Source: Chloroflexota bacterium (GTDB lineage Bacteria; Chloroflexota; Anaerolineae; Anaerolineales; Anaerolineaceae). Taken from it: a stretch of 64,000 nucleotides of DNA. Shown here in pieces: positions 51,332 to 60,433 of this stretch. Every line of letters starts with the position of its first letter. Positions within the stretch are counted from its first letter, which is position 1. A program made the position numbers and the translations under genes. Where the stretch lies: contig JAKAFP010000002.1 of assembly GCA_021825925.1 (NCBI GenBank), positions 186,001 to 250,000 on the forward strand, read 5' to 3'. The notes below the pieces were generated by a model. It did not search any database and was not told the DNA's origin. It saw only the letters and a list, made by a program, of their open reading frames with translations.

Positions 51332-51350
51332 GAAAATCAGAGTCATATCT

Positions 51351-51386
51351 TTGAAAAGTGTCCCATTTAATGATAGAATATTTGTA
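51351..51386 (+). promoter_or_regulatory. Promoter for the Fpg/Nei gene
   Basis: TTGAAA (51351-51356), 17-nt spacer, TAGAAT (51374-51379) with an extended TGA just before it. Predicted start near 51386; the 19-nt leader contains AAGGATGG. Confidence 0.7.
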
Positions 51387-51404
51387 CCAAATAAGGATGG
51401 GAAT

Positions 51405-52214
51405 ATGCCCGAAACACCAGAAATCACCTCACGCGCGATTGAAATGAACAAGGAATTGACCGGAAAAACCATCCAGGCCTTTGAAGTTTTGCAGCCCAAA
51501 TGCCTGAACGTTACCCCCGATGAACTCAACCAATTTCTTGGTCATGCCGTCATTGAATCTGTCACCCACCACGGCAAGTGGATCATGGTGCGCACCACCC
51601 AGGGTTGGCTCTTGATCAACCTTGGCATGGGCGGTGAGATTCTGCTGGTCAACCGTGATCAGATGCCAGCCAAATACCGCCTGGTGATTGACTTCAATGA
51701 CCAGACCTGCCTGGCGATCAATTTCTGGTGGTTTGGATACGTCCATTTCTGTGCCCTGGATGGTCTCGCAGCTCACCCCATGATCGCCAAGCTCGGACCA
51801 AATGTACTGGACCTGACCGAAGAAGAATTTACCAACCTGATCAAACTCCAAAAAGGCAAGCTAAAGGCTTTCCTGCTGGATCAAAGTCGGCTTGCAGGCA
51901 TTGGCAATGCCTATATTCACGATATTCTTTTTTTGGCCAGACTGCATCCCAACCGGGTGATCGCCGGTCTTTCGGCGGATGAGATCAACGCTCTCTTCAA
52001 AGGGATTCAAGATGGTTTGCGTCCCAGTCTCTCCAAGGGTGGTGCGTTTTACGAGATGAACATTTACGGACAGAAAGGCGGGTTCCTGATGGAAGACATC
52101 ATCATTGGTTATCGTGAGAACTCTCCGTGTCCGCAGTGCGGAACTTCGATCCAAAAGATAAAGACTGGATCCACCAGTTCCTTCATCTGCCCCCACTGCC
52201 AGCCTGAAAGTTGA
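51405..52214 (+). CDS. Fpg/Nei-family DNA glycosylase
   Basis: Base-excision repair glycosylase/lyase of 269 residues. The expected catalytic P2-E3 follow the initiator Met (MPETPEI; the usual form is MPELPEV). HHGKW carries the conserved Lys, LAGIGNAYIHDILF is the helix-two-turn-helix region, and a C-terminal zinc finger is visible (CPQCG ... CPHC). Compared with classical Fpg the C-terminal FxVxGR-type segment is replaced by MNIYGQKGG, so substrate choice between oxidised purines and pyrimidines is open. ATG 51405 has AAGGATGG upstream; an earlier TTG reading would start inside the promoter. It is divergent from the ABC ATPase gene. Confidence 0.87.
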   Translation: MPETPEITSRAIEMNKELTGKTIQAFEVLQPKCLNVTPDELNQFLGHAVIESVTHHGKWIMVRTTQGWLLINLGMGGEILLVNRDQMPAKYRLVIDFNDQTCLAINFWWFGYVHFCALDGLAAHPMIAKLGPNVLDLTEEEFTNLIKLQKGKLKAFLLDQSRLAGIGNAYIHDILFLARLHPNRVIAGLSADEINALFKGIQDGLRPSLSKGGAFYEMNIYGQKGGFLMEDIIIGYRENSPCPQCGTSIQKIKTGSTSSFICPHCQPES

Positions 52215-52406
52215 TATATTCTTTGTGTGCAGTCTAATGTTCTGAGAATTTCTGGGATTCTTTTTCGTAATTTATAATGCTCTTCTTTGCGCGCTTTGCG
52301 CCTTTGCGAGAGAAAAGAAATTTTAACTAACTTTTTGTCTGTATGGTTGAGATTCGAACTCTATTCGAACTCTCCGGTTCGTTTCCGCATTATCAAGGAT
52401 ACTCCA

Positions 52407-54215
52407 TTGAACACGACACAAATTGAAATTGATCTTCAAAAAACCATCGCGAAAAATCGCCTGGTGGGTCTCTGGCGTTTGATGCAAGGTTTCCGATTAA
52501 AATATTCGGCTGCCGTGCTCAGTCTTGGCATTTCAGCTCTTGCTAAAACCCTGACTTATCTTCTATTGCGCTACTTTGTAGATAGCTATTTTGTCTCAGA
52601 AATCCGCACCATCACCCTGCCGGTCATCGCCCTTGGTTTTCTGGCGCTGGCCGTCGCAGAAGGTGGTTTTACCTTTCTGAGCGGATTACTTGCGTCGCAA
52701 AGTGCTGAAAGTGTCACCCGTCGTTTGAGGAACTACCTTTACGACCACATTCAGCATCTCACTTTCACCTATCACTCAAAGATGAAGACTGGCGAGCTGA
52801 TCGAGCGCTCAACATCGGATGTGGATGCCCTCAAACGGTTTTTTGCCGACCAGGCTGTCAGCGTAGGCCGTATCTTCTTCCTCTTCGTGGTCAATTTTAT
52901 TGCTTTGCTTAACTTGAATGTCAAGCTGGCATTAATATCGGTCATCGTGGTGCCGCTGGTATTGTTCGTTTCCATCGTCCTGTTCAAAAAGGTATCCACC
53001 GCCTACGAATCCTATCAGGAACAGGAAGCCGTACTTTCCACCACCCTGCAGGAAAACCTGGCCGGTGTACGCGTGGTCAAAGCCTTCTCCCGCCAGGAAT
53101 ATGAGATGACCAAATTCGAGAAAGATAACTGGGAGAAATTCCTCCGTGGCAAGAAGCTGCTGATCATGCACTCCTTGTTCTGGCCGCTTTCTGATATTTT
53201 ATGCGGCGCACAGCTTTTGGTCGGTTATCTGGTGGGCGCTTTGATGGCCATCCATGGTGATATTTCAGTCGGCACCTACCTCGCCTATTCAGGCATGGTC
53301 ATCTACATCATCTTTCCGTTGCGCAACCTGGGCAGGGTCATCGTGCAAACCTCCACCGGTCTGGTCTCTTACGGCCGTGTGATGGATATTATCAAGGAAA
53401 ATCGCGAACCTCTGGATGAAGGAGACCATCTACCCTCCACAAACGTCAAGGGCAGCATTGAGTTTGACAACGTGAAGTTTGAGTACGAACCGGATGATCA
53501 TACACTCGAAGAGATCTCTTTCTCAGTAAAACCCGGCCAGGCCATCGCCCTGTTGGGTTCAACGGGTTCAGGCAAATCCACCCTCGTGAATCTGCTGCCG
53601 CGCTTTTTTGAATATACAGGCGGCAAGATCCTGCTGGATGGCGTGGAACTAAACCGCTATCCGCGTAAATATCTCCGCCAGCAGATCGGTATTGTCGAAC
53701 AGGAACCTTTCCTCTTCTCGCGTTCCATCCGCGACAACATCACCTATGGCGTTGGTCGTGAGGTCACAGATGCTGAAGTGGAATCCGCAGCCCGTGCCGC
53801 GGCAATCCACGATGTCATCCTTTCCTTCAAGGACGGGTACAAGACCCTGGTAGGCGAAAGAGGGGTCACCCTCTCTGGTGGACAAAAACAGCGTGTCACC
53901 ATTGCCCGCACCATCCTCAAGAATCCGCGCATCCTCATTTTGGATGATTCCACCTCCTCGGTGGATACCGAAACCGAGGCGGAGATCAGGGATGCGCTGA
54001 ACAACCTGATGCAGGACCGCACCACCTTCATCATCGCCCACCGCATCCAGAGCATCACAGAGGCGGATCTGATCCTGGTGATGGACAAGGGCCGCATCAT
54101 CCAACGCGGGAAACATGCCGACCTGGTCAAACAGGAAGGCATCTACCAGCAGATATTTAACATTCAAACTCGCATCGAGGTCGAATTGGAAAAGGAGCTT
54201 TCCAATGTCGGATAG
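52407..54215 (+). CDS. ABC exporter half-transporter A (degenerate ATP site)
   Basis: A 602-residue protein with six membrane helices (about 30-330) and a nucleotide-binding domain (about 355-600). I choose TTG 52407, with AAGGAT 6 nt upstream; earlier in-frame TTG codons have no ribosome site. Walker A GSTGSGKST is at 384-392, signature LSGGQ at 489-493, and Walker B reads LILDDSTSSVD, with D514 where the catalytic Glu should be. The gene overlaps its partner by 11 bp. The substitution marks one ATP site of a heterodimeric exporter as slow or non-hydrolytic, as in TM287/288-like and BmrCD-like pairs. The substrate is unknown. Confidence 0.92.
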   Translation: MNTTQIEIDLQKTIAKNRLVGLWRLMQGFRLKYSAAVLSLGISALAKTLTYLLLRYFVDSYFVSEIRTITLPVIALGFLALAVAEGGFTFLSGLLASQSAESVTRRLRNYLYDHIQHLTFTYHSKMKTGELIERSTSDVDALKRFFADQAVSVGRIFFLFVVNFIALLNLNVKLALISVIVVPLVLFVSIVLFKKVSTAYESYQEQEAVLSTTLQENLAGVRVVKAFSRQEYEMTKFEKDNWEKFLRGKKLLIMHSLFWPLSDILCGAQLLVGYLVGALMAIHGDISVGTYLAYSGMVIYIIFPLRNLGRVIVQTSTGLVSYGRVMDIIKENREPLDEGDHLPSTNVKGSIEFDNVKFEYEPDDHTLEEISFSVKPGQAIALLGSTGSGKSTLVNLLPRFFEYTGGKILLDGVELNRYPRKYLRQQIGIVEQEPFLFSRSIRDNITYGVGREVTDAEVESAARAAAIHDVILSFKDGYKTLVGERGVTLSGGQKQRVTIARTILKNPRILILDDSTSSVDTETEAEIRDALNNLMQDRTTFIIAHRIQSITEADLILVMDKGRIIQRGKHADLVKQEGIYQQIFNIQTRIEVELEKELSNVG

Positions 54216-56037
54216 CTATTACGAAGAAGAAGAATTTCAAACCAAGTTCAATCAAAAGACATTCAGCCGCATCCTGGGGCTGACCAAACCGCATTTAAAA
54301 TGGGTCATCGGTTTTCTGGTAACCATCGCCCTGGTGGCCGGCATGGATGCCGTCTCCACCTGGATTGGCAAGAGCATCATTGACGAAGGCATTATTGCCA
54401 AAAACACAGCCGCTCTTACGAATCTGCTGATCGGTTACGGTGCTTTGATCATCATTCAGGCAGGCAGTGTGTTTCTCTTCATCTACCTGGCAGGCATTCT
54501 TGGCGAACGCATCCGCTATGACCTGCGCAAAAAAATGTTCAACCACCTGCAGGCGTTATCACTGAATTATTACAGTAAAACCCCCGTGGGGTGGATCATG
54601 GCCCGCGTTACATCTGATACAGAACGTGTCGCCGATCTGGTGACCTGGGGTTTTGTGGATTCCACCTGGGGCGTCATGAGCATTACAACCTCCATGATCT
54701 TCATGTTCGTGATCAACTGGAGACTTGCCCTGATCGTACTGGTCATGCTGCCCGTGCTGCTTTACATCGCCATCCAGTTCCGCAAACGCATTCTGGGCGA
54801 GTATCGCAATGTACGAAAGTTGAATTCCAAGATCGTGGGTGCTTACAACGAAAACATCACGGGTGTGCGCGTGATCAAAGCCCTTGGACGTGAAAAAGAG
54901 AACCTGGATGAATTTAAAGTGCTCACCGGCAGCATGTATAAATCCTCTTTCAGGGCTGCCTGGTTGAGTGCGCTTTTCTTGCCAACAGTGCAGATCGTTT
55001 CTGCCCTTGCGGTGGGTGCGGTCGTCTGGTTCGGGGGGTCCCAAGCAGAAACCGGTCGAATGACCATTGGCGGCATCCAGGCCTTCGTTTCATATATCAC
55101 CTTTATGATGTGGCCCATTCAGGATATTGCGCGTGTCTTCGCCGATATGCAGCAGGCCATCGCTTCAGCGGAGCGCATGTTCTCGCTCATAGATTCCAAA
55201 CCACAGATCGAGAACCGTCCGAAATCCATTGATCCCGGCACCATCAGCGGGGATATCATCTTCGATCATGTCACTTTCCGCTACGAAGAAGGCGAAGAAC
55301 CCGTTCTCACCGACTTCAACCTACACGTAAAGCGTGGTGAAACCATCGCGCTGGTGGGTCCTACAGGTGGCGGCAAATCAACCATCGTCAACCTGTTGTG
55401 CCGCTTCTACGAACCCAATGAAGGGCGTATTTTCATCGGTGGACGCGACTACACCAGCCTGTCGCTCCAGGCCATCCAATCCCGCATCGGTGTGGTACTG
55501 CAAACGCCTCACCTATTTTCAGGCAGCATCCGAGAAAACTTGCGCTACGGCCGTTTGGACGCCTCAGACGACGAAGTGGAAGAATCCACCAAGGTGGTTG
55601 GGGCTTACGACTTCATCATGCGCTTTGATAAGGGGTTCGATACTGAAGTGGGAGAAGGCGGCAATCTGCTCTCGGTCGGTCAAAAACAGTTGATCAGCCT
55701 GGCACGCGCAGTGCTGGCAAAGCCCGAAGTTTTCGTCATGGATGAAGCCACCAGTTCGGTGGACACCATGACCGAGGTTCTCATCCAAAAAGGTATGGAA
55801 ACCCTGCTCAATAACTGCACCAGTTTTGTTATTGCCCACCGTCTCTCGACGATCAAAAAGGCCAATCGTATTTTGGTGATCGAAGGCGGACGTATCGCTG
55901 AGATTGGTTCCCATTCTGATCTGCTCAAACTGCGCGGTAAATACTTCCAGCTTTACACCAACCAGTTCCGCCACCAGATGGAAACTGAATTGAACATCTT
56001 CAAGGAACCCATCACTGAATCATCTTCCTTGGGATAA
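54205..56037 (+). CDS. ABC exporter half-transporter B (consensus Walker B)
   Basis: A 610-residue partner of the preceding gene. The start is ATG 54205 (MSDSYYEEEEF), with AAGGAG 6-7 nt upstream, giving an 11-bp overlap. Membrane helices lie at about 35-325. Walker A GPTGGGKST is at 385-393 and Walker B VFVMDEATSSVD retains the catalytic E514, but the signature is LSVGQ (489-493) rather than LSGGQ. Combined with the D514 of the partner, this predicts one consensus ATP site (Walker A/B of B with signature of A) and one degenerate site. Likely a drug or lipid exporter; no regulator is adjacent. Confidence 0.92.
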   Translation: MSDSYYEEEEFQTKFNQKTFSRILGLTKPHLKWVIGFLVTIALVAGMDAVSTWIGKSIIDEGIIAKNTAALTNLLIGYGALIIIQAGSVFLFIYLAGILGERIRYDLRKKMFNHLQALSLNYYSKTPVGWIMARVTSDTERVADLVTWGFVDSTWGVMSITTSMIFMFVINWRLALIVLVMLPVLLYIAIQFRKRILGEYRNVRKLNSKIVGAYNENITGVRVIKALGREKENLDEFKVLTGSMYKSSFRAAWLSALFLPTVQIVSALAVGAVVWFGGSQAETGRMTIGGIQAFVSYITFMMWPIQDIARVFADMQQAIASAERMFSLIDSKPQIENRPKSIDPGTISGDIIFDHVTFRYEEGEEPVLTDFNLHVKRGETIALVGPTGGGKSTIVNLLCRFYEPNEGRIFIGGRDYTSLSLQAIQSRIGVVLQTPHLFSGSIRENLRYGRLDASDDEVEESTKVVGAYDFIMRFDKGFDTEVGEGGNLLSVGQKQLISLARAVLAKPEVFVMDEATSSVDTMTEVLIQKGMETLLNNCTSFVIAHRLSTIKKANRILVIEGGRIAEIGSHSDLLKLRGKYFQLYTNQFRHQMETELNIFKEPITESSSLG

Positions 56038-56045
56038 CAAAAATT

Positions 56046-56075
56046 AAACGGCGCTTCACATTAGAAGCGCCGTTT
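56046..56075. terminator. Bidirectional terminator after the ABC exporter operon
   Basis: AAACGGCGCTTC and GAAGCGCCGTTT form a 12-bp stem with a 6-nt loop, with an A-rich flank upstream and Ts downstream. It lies between the exporter and convergent phoU. Confidence 0.9.
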
Positions 56076-56084
56076 TGATTATTT

Positions 56085-56741
56085 CTAATCTATTTCTCGC
56101 AAGACACCCGTTGCGGTAAACAGGGTTCTTTCGCAGATGTTGGTAACCCGGTCAGCCATCCGTTCCAGGTTATGTGCCGTCCAGATCAACCAGTTGGTTT
56201 TTTCCATCGTGGTGGGGTCCTGGATGATGATATGCATCAATTCGGTGTAGATCTCTTCATAATACTTATCCACCACATCATCCTCGCCAGGTATTCGCTT
56301 TGCTTCTTCAACATCTTCATTTACAAAGGAAGTTAATGAACGATGCAGCATTTCGACTGCTTTATCTGCCATGGGAGGGATCTTGGCGTAAGGTTTCAAC
56401 AATAATTCTTCCCCCATGCGGATGTTGATGGTGGCAATTCCTTTGGCATAGTCGCCAATCCGCTCAAGCTCGCCAGCGATCTCAAGTATGGATGCCAGCA
56501 GCCGCAGGTCGTGTGCAAGCGGCTGTTGTGTGGCAATCGAAACCAAAACACGCTCTTCGATCGAGAAACGGATCTTATTAACGCTGCTATCAGTCTGTTT
56601 GATCTTTTGGGATCCATCGATATCACGTTTCATCAAGGCTGAGACTGCATTCAGAATTTGCTGCTCAACCACACTGCCCAAGGTGAGTAATTCATCCTTA
56701 AGCTCCTGAATTTCAGTTTCGAAGTTGGATCTAACGCTCAT
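56085..56741 (-). CDS. phoU: PhoU-type phosphate regulator
   Basis: A 218-residue helical protein with two PhoU repeats (about 10-100 and 120-205), each with the conserved acidic/aromatic metal-binding pattern (LERIGDYAKGIA and LERMADRVTNICE). The start is ATG 56741 (MSVRSNFETEIQ), with AAGGAG 9 nt upstream; a longer TTG reading adds 29 unconserved residues. PhoU modulates Pst phosphate uptake and PhoR signalling; no pst genes lie in the window, so this is a detached copy. Its promoter region (56742-57007) is AT-rich and shared with the next, divergent gene. Confidence 0.93.
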   Translation of the reverse strand: MSVRSNFETEIQELKDELLTLGSVVEQQILNAVSALMKRDIDGSQKIKQTDSSVNKIRFSIEERVLVSIATQQPLAHDLRLLASILEIAGELERIGDYAKGIATINIRMGEELLLKPYAKIPPMADKAVEMLHRSLTSFVNEDVEEAKRIPGEDDVVDKYYEEIYTELMHIIIQDPTTMEKTNWLIWTAHNLERMADRVTNICERTLFTATGVLREID

Positions 56742-56952
56742 ACTGATGGTCTCCTTTTTGAAGATGAAACTAGTCAAACCAATAGGATTATCGAAACACT
56801 CTGTCGAAATAATCCACTGGAAAAACAAGAGTGGTTGTCGAAATTGTGATCATTTTGCAGACAACTTCTTCATTATAATCTGAACCTTGAAGTTCAGTTG
56901 GCAAAACCATCTTCATCCTATGAATCATCAATGAAAGGAGAATATCTGATTC

Positions 56953-57007
56953 TGATATAATCACTTTTGGTTTCCTTTCATTCATTCCAGTTACTATAGA
57001 AAAACAA
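56953..57007 (+). promoter_or_regulatory. Candidate promoters for the GT-C-like pair
   Basis: TGA-TATAAT (56953-56961) is a perfect extended -10. A second box, TACTAT (56992-56997), sits about 10 nt before ATG 57008 and would give a 4-nt leader. There is no Shine-Dalgarno in front of the ATG. Which box is used cannot be decided. Confidence 0.45.
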
Positions 57008-58744
57008 ATGAAAAAAAGACTAATAAAGTTCGAACTCCTATGGGCGTTTTTTGGCTTTTGCGCAGGCTCTGTTCTAATGACCTGGCCACTCAGTCTTCAC
57101 TTAAAGACTTCAGTGATTGGCGGCATGGGAGATAATATCTACTTTGTCTGGTTGATCCGTTGGTACCAAAAGGTATTTCTCGAAGGCCAGGGACACCCCT
57201 TTTTCAACCCGTTCATGAATTATCCCCAGGGATGGAACCTATCCACCACCGAAACGGCTCTGGCATCCGCTTTGCCTGGTGTGCCCTTTAGCTGGCTCCT
57301 GGGTCCCATTGCCGGTTACAACATTGCCATGTTGATCACCTTCGTGTTGGCCGGGTTCTTCATGTACCTTTGGGTGCGTGATCTGACCCAATCAAAACTC
57401 GCAGCGTTTATTGCAGGTTCCATTTATGCTTTTTCACCCTATCACATTGCCCATTTCATCACCGGTCATCTGAATCTGTGCGGAATCCAGTGGTTTCCCC
57501 TCTTCTTTTGGGGTCTTTCCAGATTACTCCAAAACACTATAAAACTGGACTGGAAGTTCATTCTATTGAGCGGATTATCACTCGGATTGATTGCTTTCAC
57601 ATCCATGTATTACCTCTACATGACTGCCATTTTTACCTTGTTTTTTGTCATTGCCTTTCTTAACTTTTCACGCTTCAAGTCCTTACGCAGCAAGTTTTTC
57701 TGGATCAACCTTGTTCTTGCTCTTGTCATCAGCCTGCCCTTTTTATATTACTCTCTTCGTCCCTTTATCAACTTGTCGGCTGCAGGAATACTTTCAAGCC
57801 GTTCAATGGAATATGCCTCCATGTATTCAGCCAGTCCCACAGATTTCTTCCTGCCTGCCACGGACCATTTCCTCTTCGGCCGACTTTTCAGCCAGGGTTT
57901 TGATCGTTCGTTATGGGGTGAAGCGTCGTTTTATATTGGATACGGTGCACTAACCCTTGCCGTGATTGCGGTCATCAAACGCAAAGCATCAAATCACAGA
58001 GCGTTAATACTCACGTCCATTGTCATCATCGTGATCTCTTTCATTCTTGGTCTGGGTATCAATCTGCACTGGAATAACCAGAGCGTCACCTGGCAGATCC
58101 CTGCATTTTTACAGCCGCTCTTTCATAAAACTGAAACCTTGATCTACCTGCCAGCAGCCTGGCTTTTCAACAACCTGCCTTTCTTTGACAAAATGCGCAC
58201 CATCATGCGCTTTGGATTTTTCGTGCTGCTTTTCTTTCCGGTTCTTGCTGGCATTGGGTTTGAGCAGATTCAAAAAAAGGTCAAACCTAATTGGCGCAAG
58301 GTTTTTTCTTTGTCCGTTTTACTCTTGGTTCTGTTTGAGTTCTATCCTGGCAGCTACAGTCAATCGTTATCACAACCCCAACCCCGCGCGGTGGATTTCT
58401 GGCTTGCCGCTCAACCCGATGACGGTGCCATGGTGCAAATACCTTTCAGTGAATCGGTTGATCAATCTCTCATTTACTACTCCATTTTTAATAAGAAACC
58501 CTTCACTGGTGGGTTCTTCAATGCCAACCAACCCATTCAATACCTTGAAATTCAACCCGTGCTTGACCTGTTTCCGGATGAATCCTCTTTAACATTGCTG
58601 CGAAAACTAAAAGTGAAGTACATCGTAGTGGATTCTGGAGCTTATATCGACTTTAACCAATTCGAACAGAAGGCTATTTCTCTTGGTTTGAAGCGCTTGA
58701 CCGATCAAGAAGGCCAGATTGTTTATACTTTTGCTGAACAATGA
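57008..58744 (+). CDS. Polytopic membrane protein, GT-C glycosyltransferase-like
   Basis: A 578-residue protein with about 10-12 membrane helices. It has an early loop with a charged motif (GGMGDNIYFVWLIRWYQ near residues 35-52) of the kind that holds the catalytic Asp in GT-C glycosyltransferases, a following YPQGWNLSTTE loop, and a non-hydrophobic C-terminal part (about 470-578) expected outside. The pattern is similar to YfhO/DUF6541-like envelope enzymes, but I cannot assign a family with certainty. It overlaps the next membrane protein by 4 bp. The probable role is transfer of a sugar from a lipid carrier to a surface polymer or protein. Confidence 0.65.
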   Translation: MKKRLIKFELLWAFFGFCAGSVLMTWPLSLHLKTSVIGGMGDNIYFVWLIRWYQKVFLEGQGHPFFNPFMNYPQGWNLSTTETALASALPGVPFSWLLGPIAGYNIAMLITFVLAGFFMYLWVRDLTQSKLAAFIAGSIYAFSPYHIAHFITGHLNLCGIQWFPLFFWGLSRLLQNTIKLDWKFILLSGLSLGLIAFTSMYYLYMTAIFTLFFVIAFLNFSRFKSLRSKFFWINLVLALVISLPFLYYSLRPFINLSAAGILSSRSMEYASMYSASPTDFFLPATDHFLFGRLFSQGFDRSLWGEASFYIGYGALTLAVIAVIKRKASNHRALILTSIVIIVISFILGLGINLHWNNQSVTWQIPAFLQPLFHKTETLIYLPAAWLFNNLPFFDKMRTIMRFGFFVLLFFPVLAGIGFEQIQKKVKPNWRKVFSLSVLLLVLFEFYPGSYSQSLSQPQPRAVDFWLAAQPDDGAMVQIPFSESVDQSLIYYSIFNKKPFTGGFFNANQPIQYLEIQPVLDLFPDESSLTLLRKLKVKYIVVDSGAYIDFNQFEQKAISLGLKRLTDQEGQIVYTFAEQ

Positions 58745-60360
58745 AACCCCTTGGAAACCCTATGACCGGTTTTGTAAGAAAACATGAAAAAGCATTCCTG
58801 CTGATACTGCTCGCGCTCATTTCCACGGGAGCAGGTTTGTACATCGCCGATTGTACGAGTTATGCACCCTGGGGTTTTAGCGACTCGACTGCTTACCTCT
58901 CAGCCGCGCGGAATTTGGCAGCAGGCAAAGGTTTGGGCACCCTTAACCCCGATGGCAGTTTTTCGCCTTTGTTGATCTTTGCCCCCTTCTATTCGATCTT
59001 GCTAAGCCTTTTCGCCTACTTTAAAGCTGACCTGATCTCTACCGTGCGAATTTTGGACATTACATTCTTTGTGATACTGATTGCCTCCTGCGGCTGGTTG
59101 TTTTATTTGATCACACGCTCTTTTTGGGTATCGTTGTGTGTGGCTTTATTGATCACCACCACTCCGGTCTTGGGCTCAGTCTTTACCAGCATCATGTCTG
59201 AACCACTTGCCATCGTATTGGGAGTCCCCGGATTTTTACTGCTGATATACGCACTGAGGCAGAACTCAACCCCTTGGCTGGTGGTGTCAGCCATTCTCGC
59301 TGCTCTTTCCCTGCTCACCCGTTATGCTTTTGCCGCGTTTCCTGCAGCCGGCGTGTTCTGCCTGCTGCTGCTCTCCAACAAGACACTTTCTAAAAAGATC
59401 AGTGACACCCTGAAATATGGAGTGATCAGCTTTGGCCCTATGCTGATCTGGATAGCCGTGCAATTAATATCAAAGAACACGGTTGGAGCGAGAACCTATT
59501 CCATGGATTTTTCGGTTTCAGAAAAATTTACTCAATTTGGTTCTCAATTAATTGCCGTCCTCAAATATTGGCTGCCTTACCGCACAAACATGATCCCCGG
59601 TCTACAGGCGAATATTTTTCGCCCTGTTCTGCTGCTGCTGTTTGAAGTGATCATATTGCTCGGGTTATATTTTGGACTCAAAAAATACCTTGCGCCTGAA
59701 CACCAGATCACCGGATTGTTGAGCTTCGGGTTCGCATTTCTCATCGCGACCTATCTATTGGTACTCTTCTCCACCTACCTGGTATCCACCGAAACCATAT
59801 CCATTGATGACCGTATGTTATCGCCCATCATCCCCATTTTCTATGCCATGATCCTTTCGTGCGCGCTAACCGTCGGGCAGATGCTCCACTCCCGGATATC
59901 GTTTCCCATTATCCCAGTGGCTGTGGCATTGTTCTTTCTGATCTACAATTTTCAACCCTTCCAGGCATACCCGATCGTGGTTGGCAATTTTCCCAATGGT
60001 TACACCTCTCCGATCTGGAAGGAAAACCCGATCCTGACGGGCGAGATCAACCTGCCTTCGGATCGCCCATTGATTACCAACGCCCCCGATATCCTTTTGT
60101 TTTACACCAACCGGAGTGCATACACACTGTCAGTGGATTCAGATTCCAGACTTGCAATTAACAGTCAAACCAGTCTGGATGAATTGCTTCACAAGCAATG
60201 TGCCGTTTTGGTCTTGTTTGATCCAGCCAATACTCAAAGATTTGAACAACTTCCTGATCCCATCTCTTCGGCTGTGGTTATCAGATTGCAAAGCCAATTG
60301 GATACGGAATATTCAAGTCAACATGGCTTGATTTTGACCGATAATATGTGCAGGCAGTGA
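58741..60360 (+). CDS. Polytopic membrane protein, PMT/ArnT-like (GT-C)
   Basis: A 539-residue protein with about 11-12 membrane helices. The early loop contains WGFSDSTAYLSAARNLAAGKGL, with Asp at the place of the catalytic acidic residue of GT39/GT83-type mannosyl- or arabinosyl-transferases. An external domain follows the last helix (about residue 410 on: NFPNGYTSPIW...). It begins within the stop codon of the preceding GT-C-like gene (4-bp overlap), so the two probably act together, for example in decorating lipids or glycoproteins. The sugar donor and acceptor are unknown. Confidence 0.7.
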   Translation: MKPLGNPMTGFVRKHEKAFLLILLALISTGAGLYIADCTSYAPWGFSDSTAYLSAARNLAAGKGLGTLNPDGSFSPLLIFAPFYSILLSLFAYFKADLISTVRILDITFFVILIASCGWLFYLITRSFWVSLCVALLITTTPVLGSVFTSIMSEPLAIVLGVPGFLLLIYALRQNSTPWLVVSAILAALSLLTRYAFAAFPAAGVFCLLLLSNKTLSKKISDTLKYGVISFGPMLIWIAVQLISKNTVGARTYSMDFSVSEKFTQFGSQLIAVLKYWLPYRTNMIPGLQANIFRPVLLLLFEVIILLGLYFGLKKYLAPEHQITGLLSFGFAFLIATYLLVLFSTYLVSTETISIDDRMLSPIIPIFYAMILSCALTVGQMLHSRISFPIIPVAVALFFLIYNFQPFQAYPIVVGNFPNGYTSPIWKENPILTGEINLPSDRPLITNAPDILLFYTNRSAYTLSVDSDSRLAINSQTSLDELLHKQCAVLVLFDPANTQRFEQLPDPISSAVVIRLQSQLDTEYSSQHGLILTDNMCRQ

Positions 60361-60433
60361 TTAAACATCCTCCCGAAAACCGCTTGACAGGATAAATCAA
60401 ATCACTAAAATGAAGGGAGTTCATGGGAGGAAT

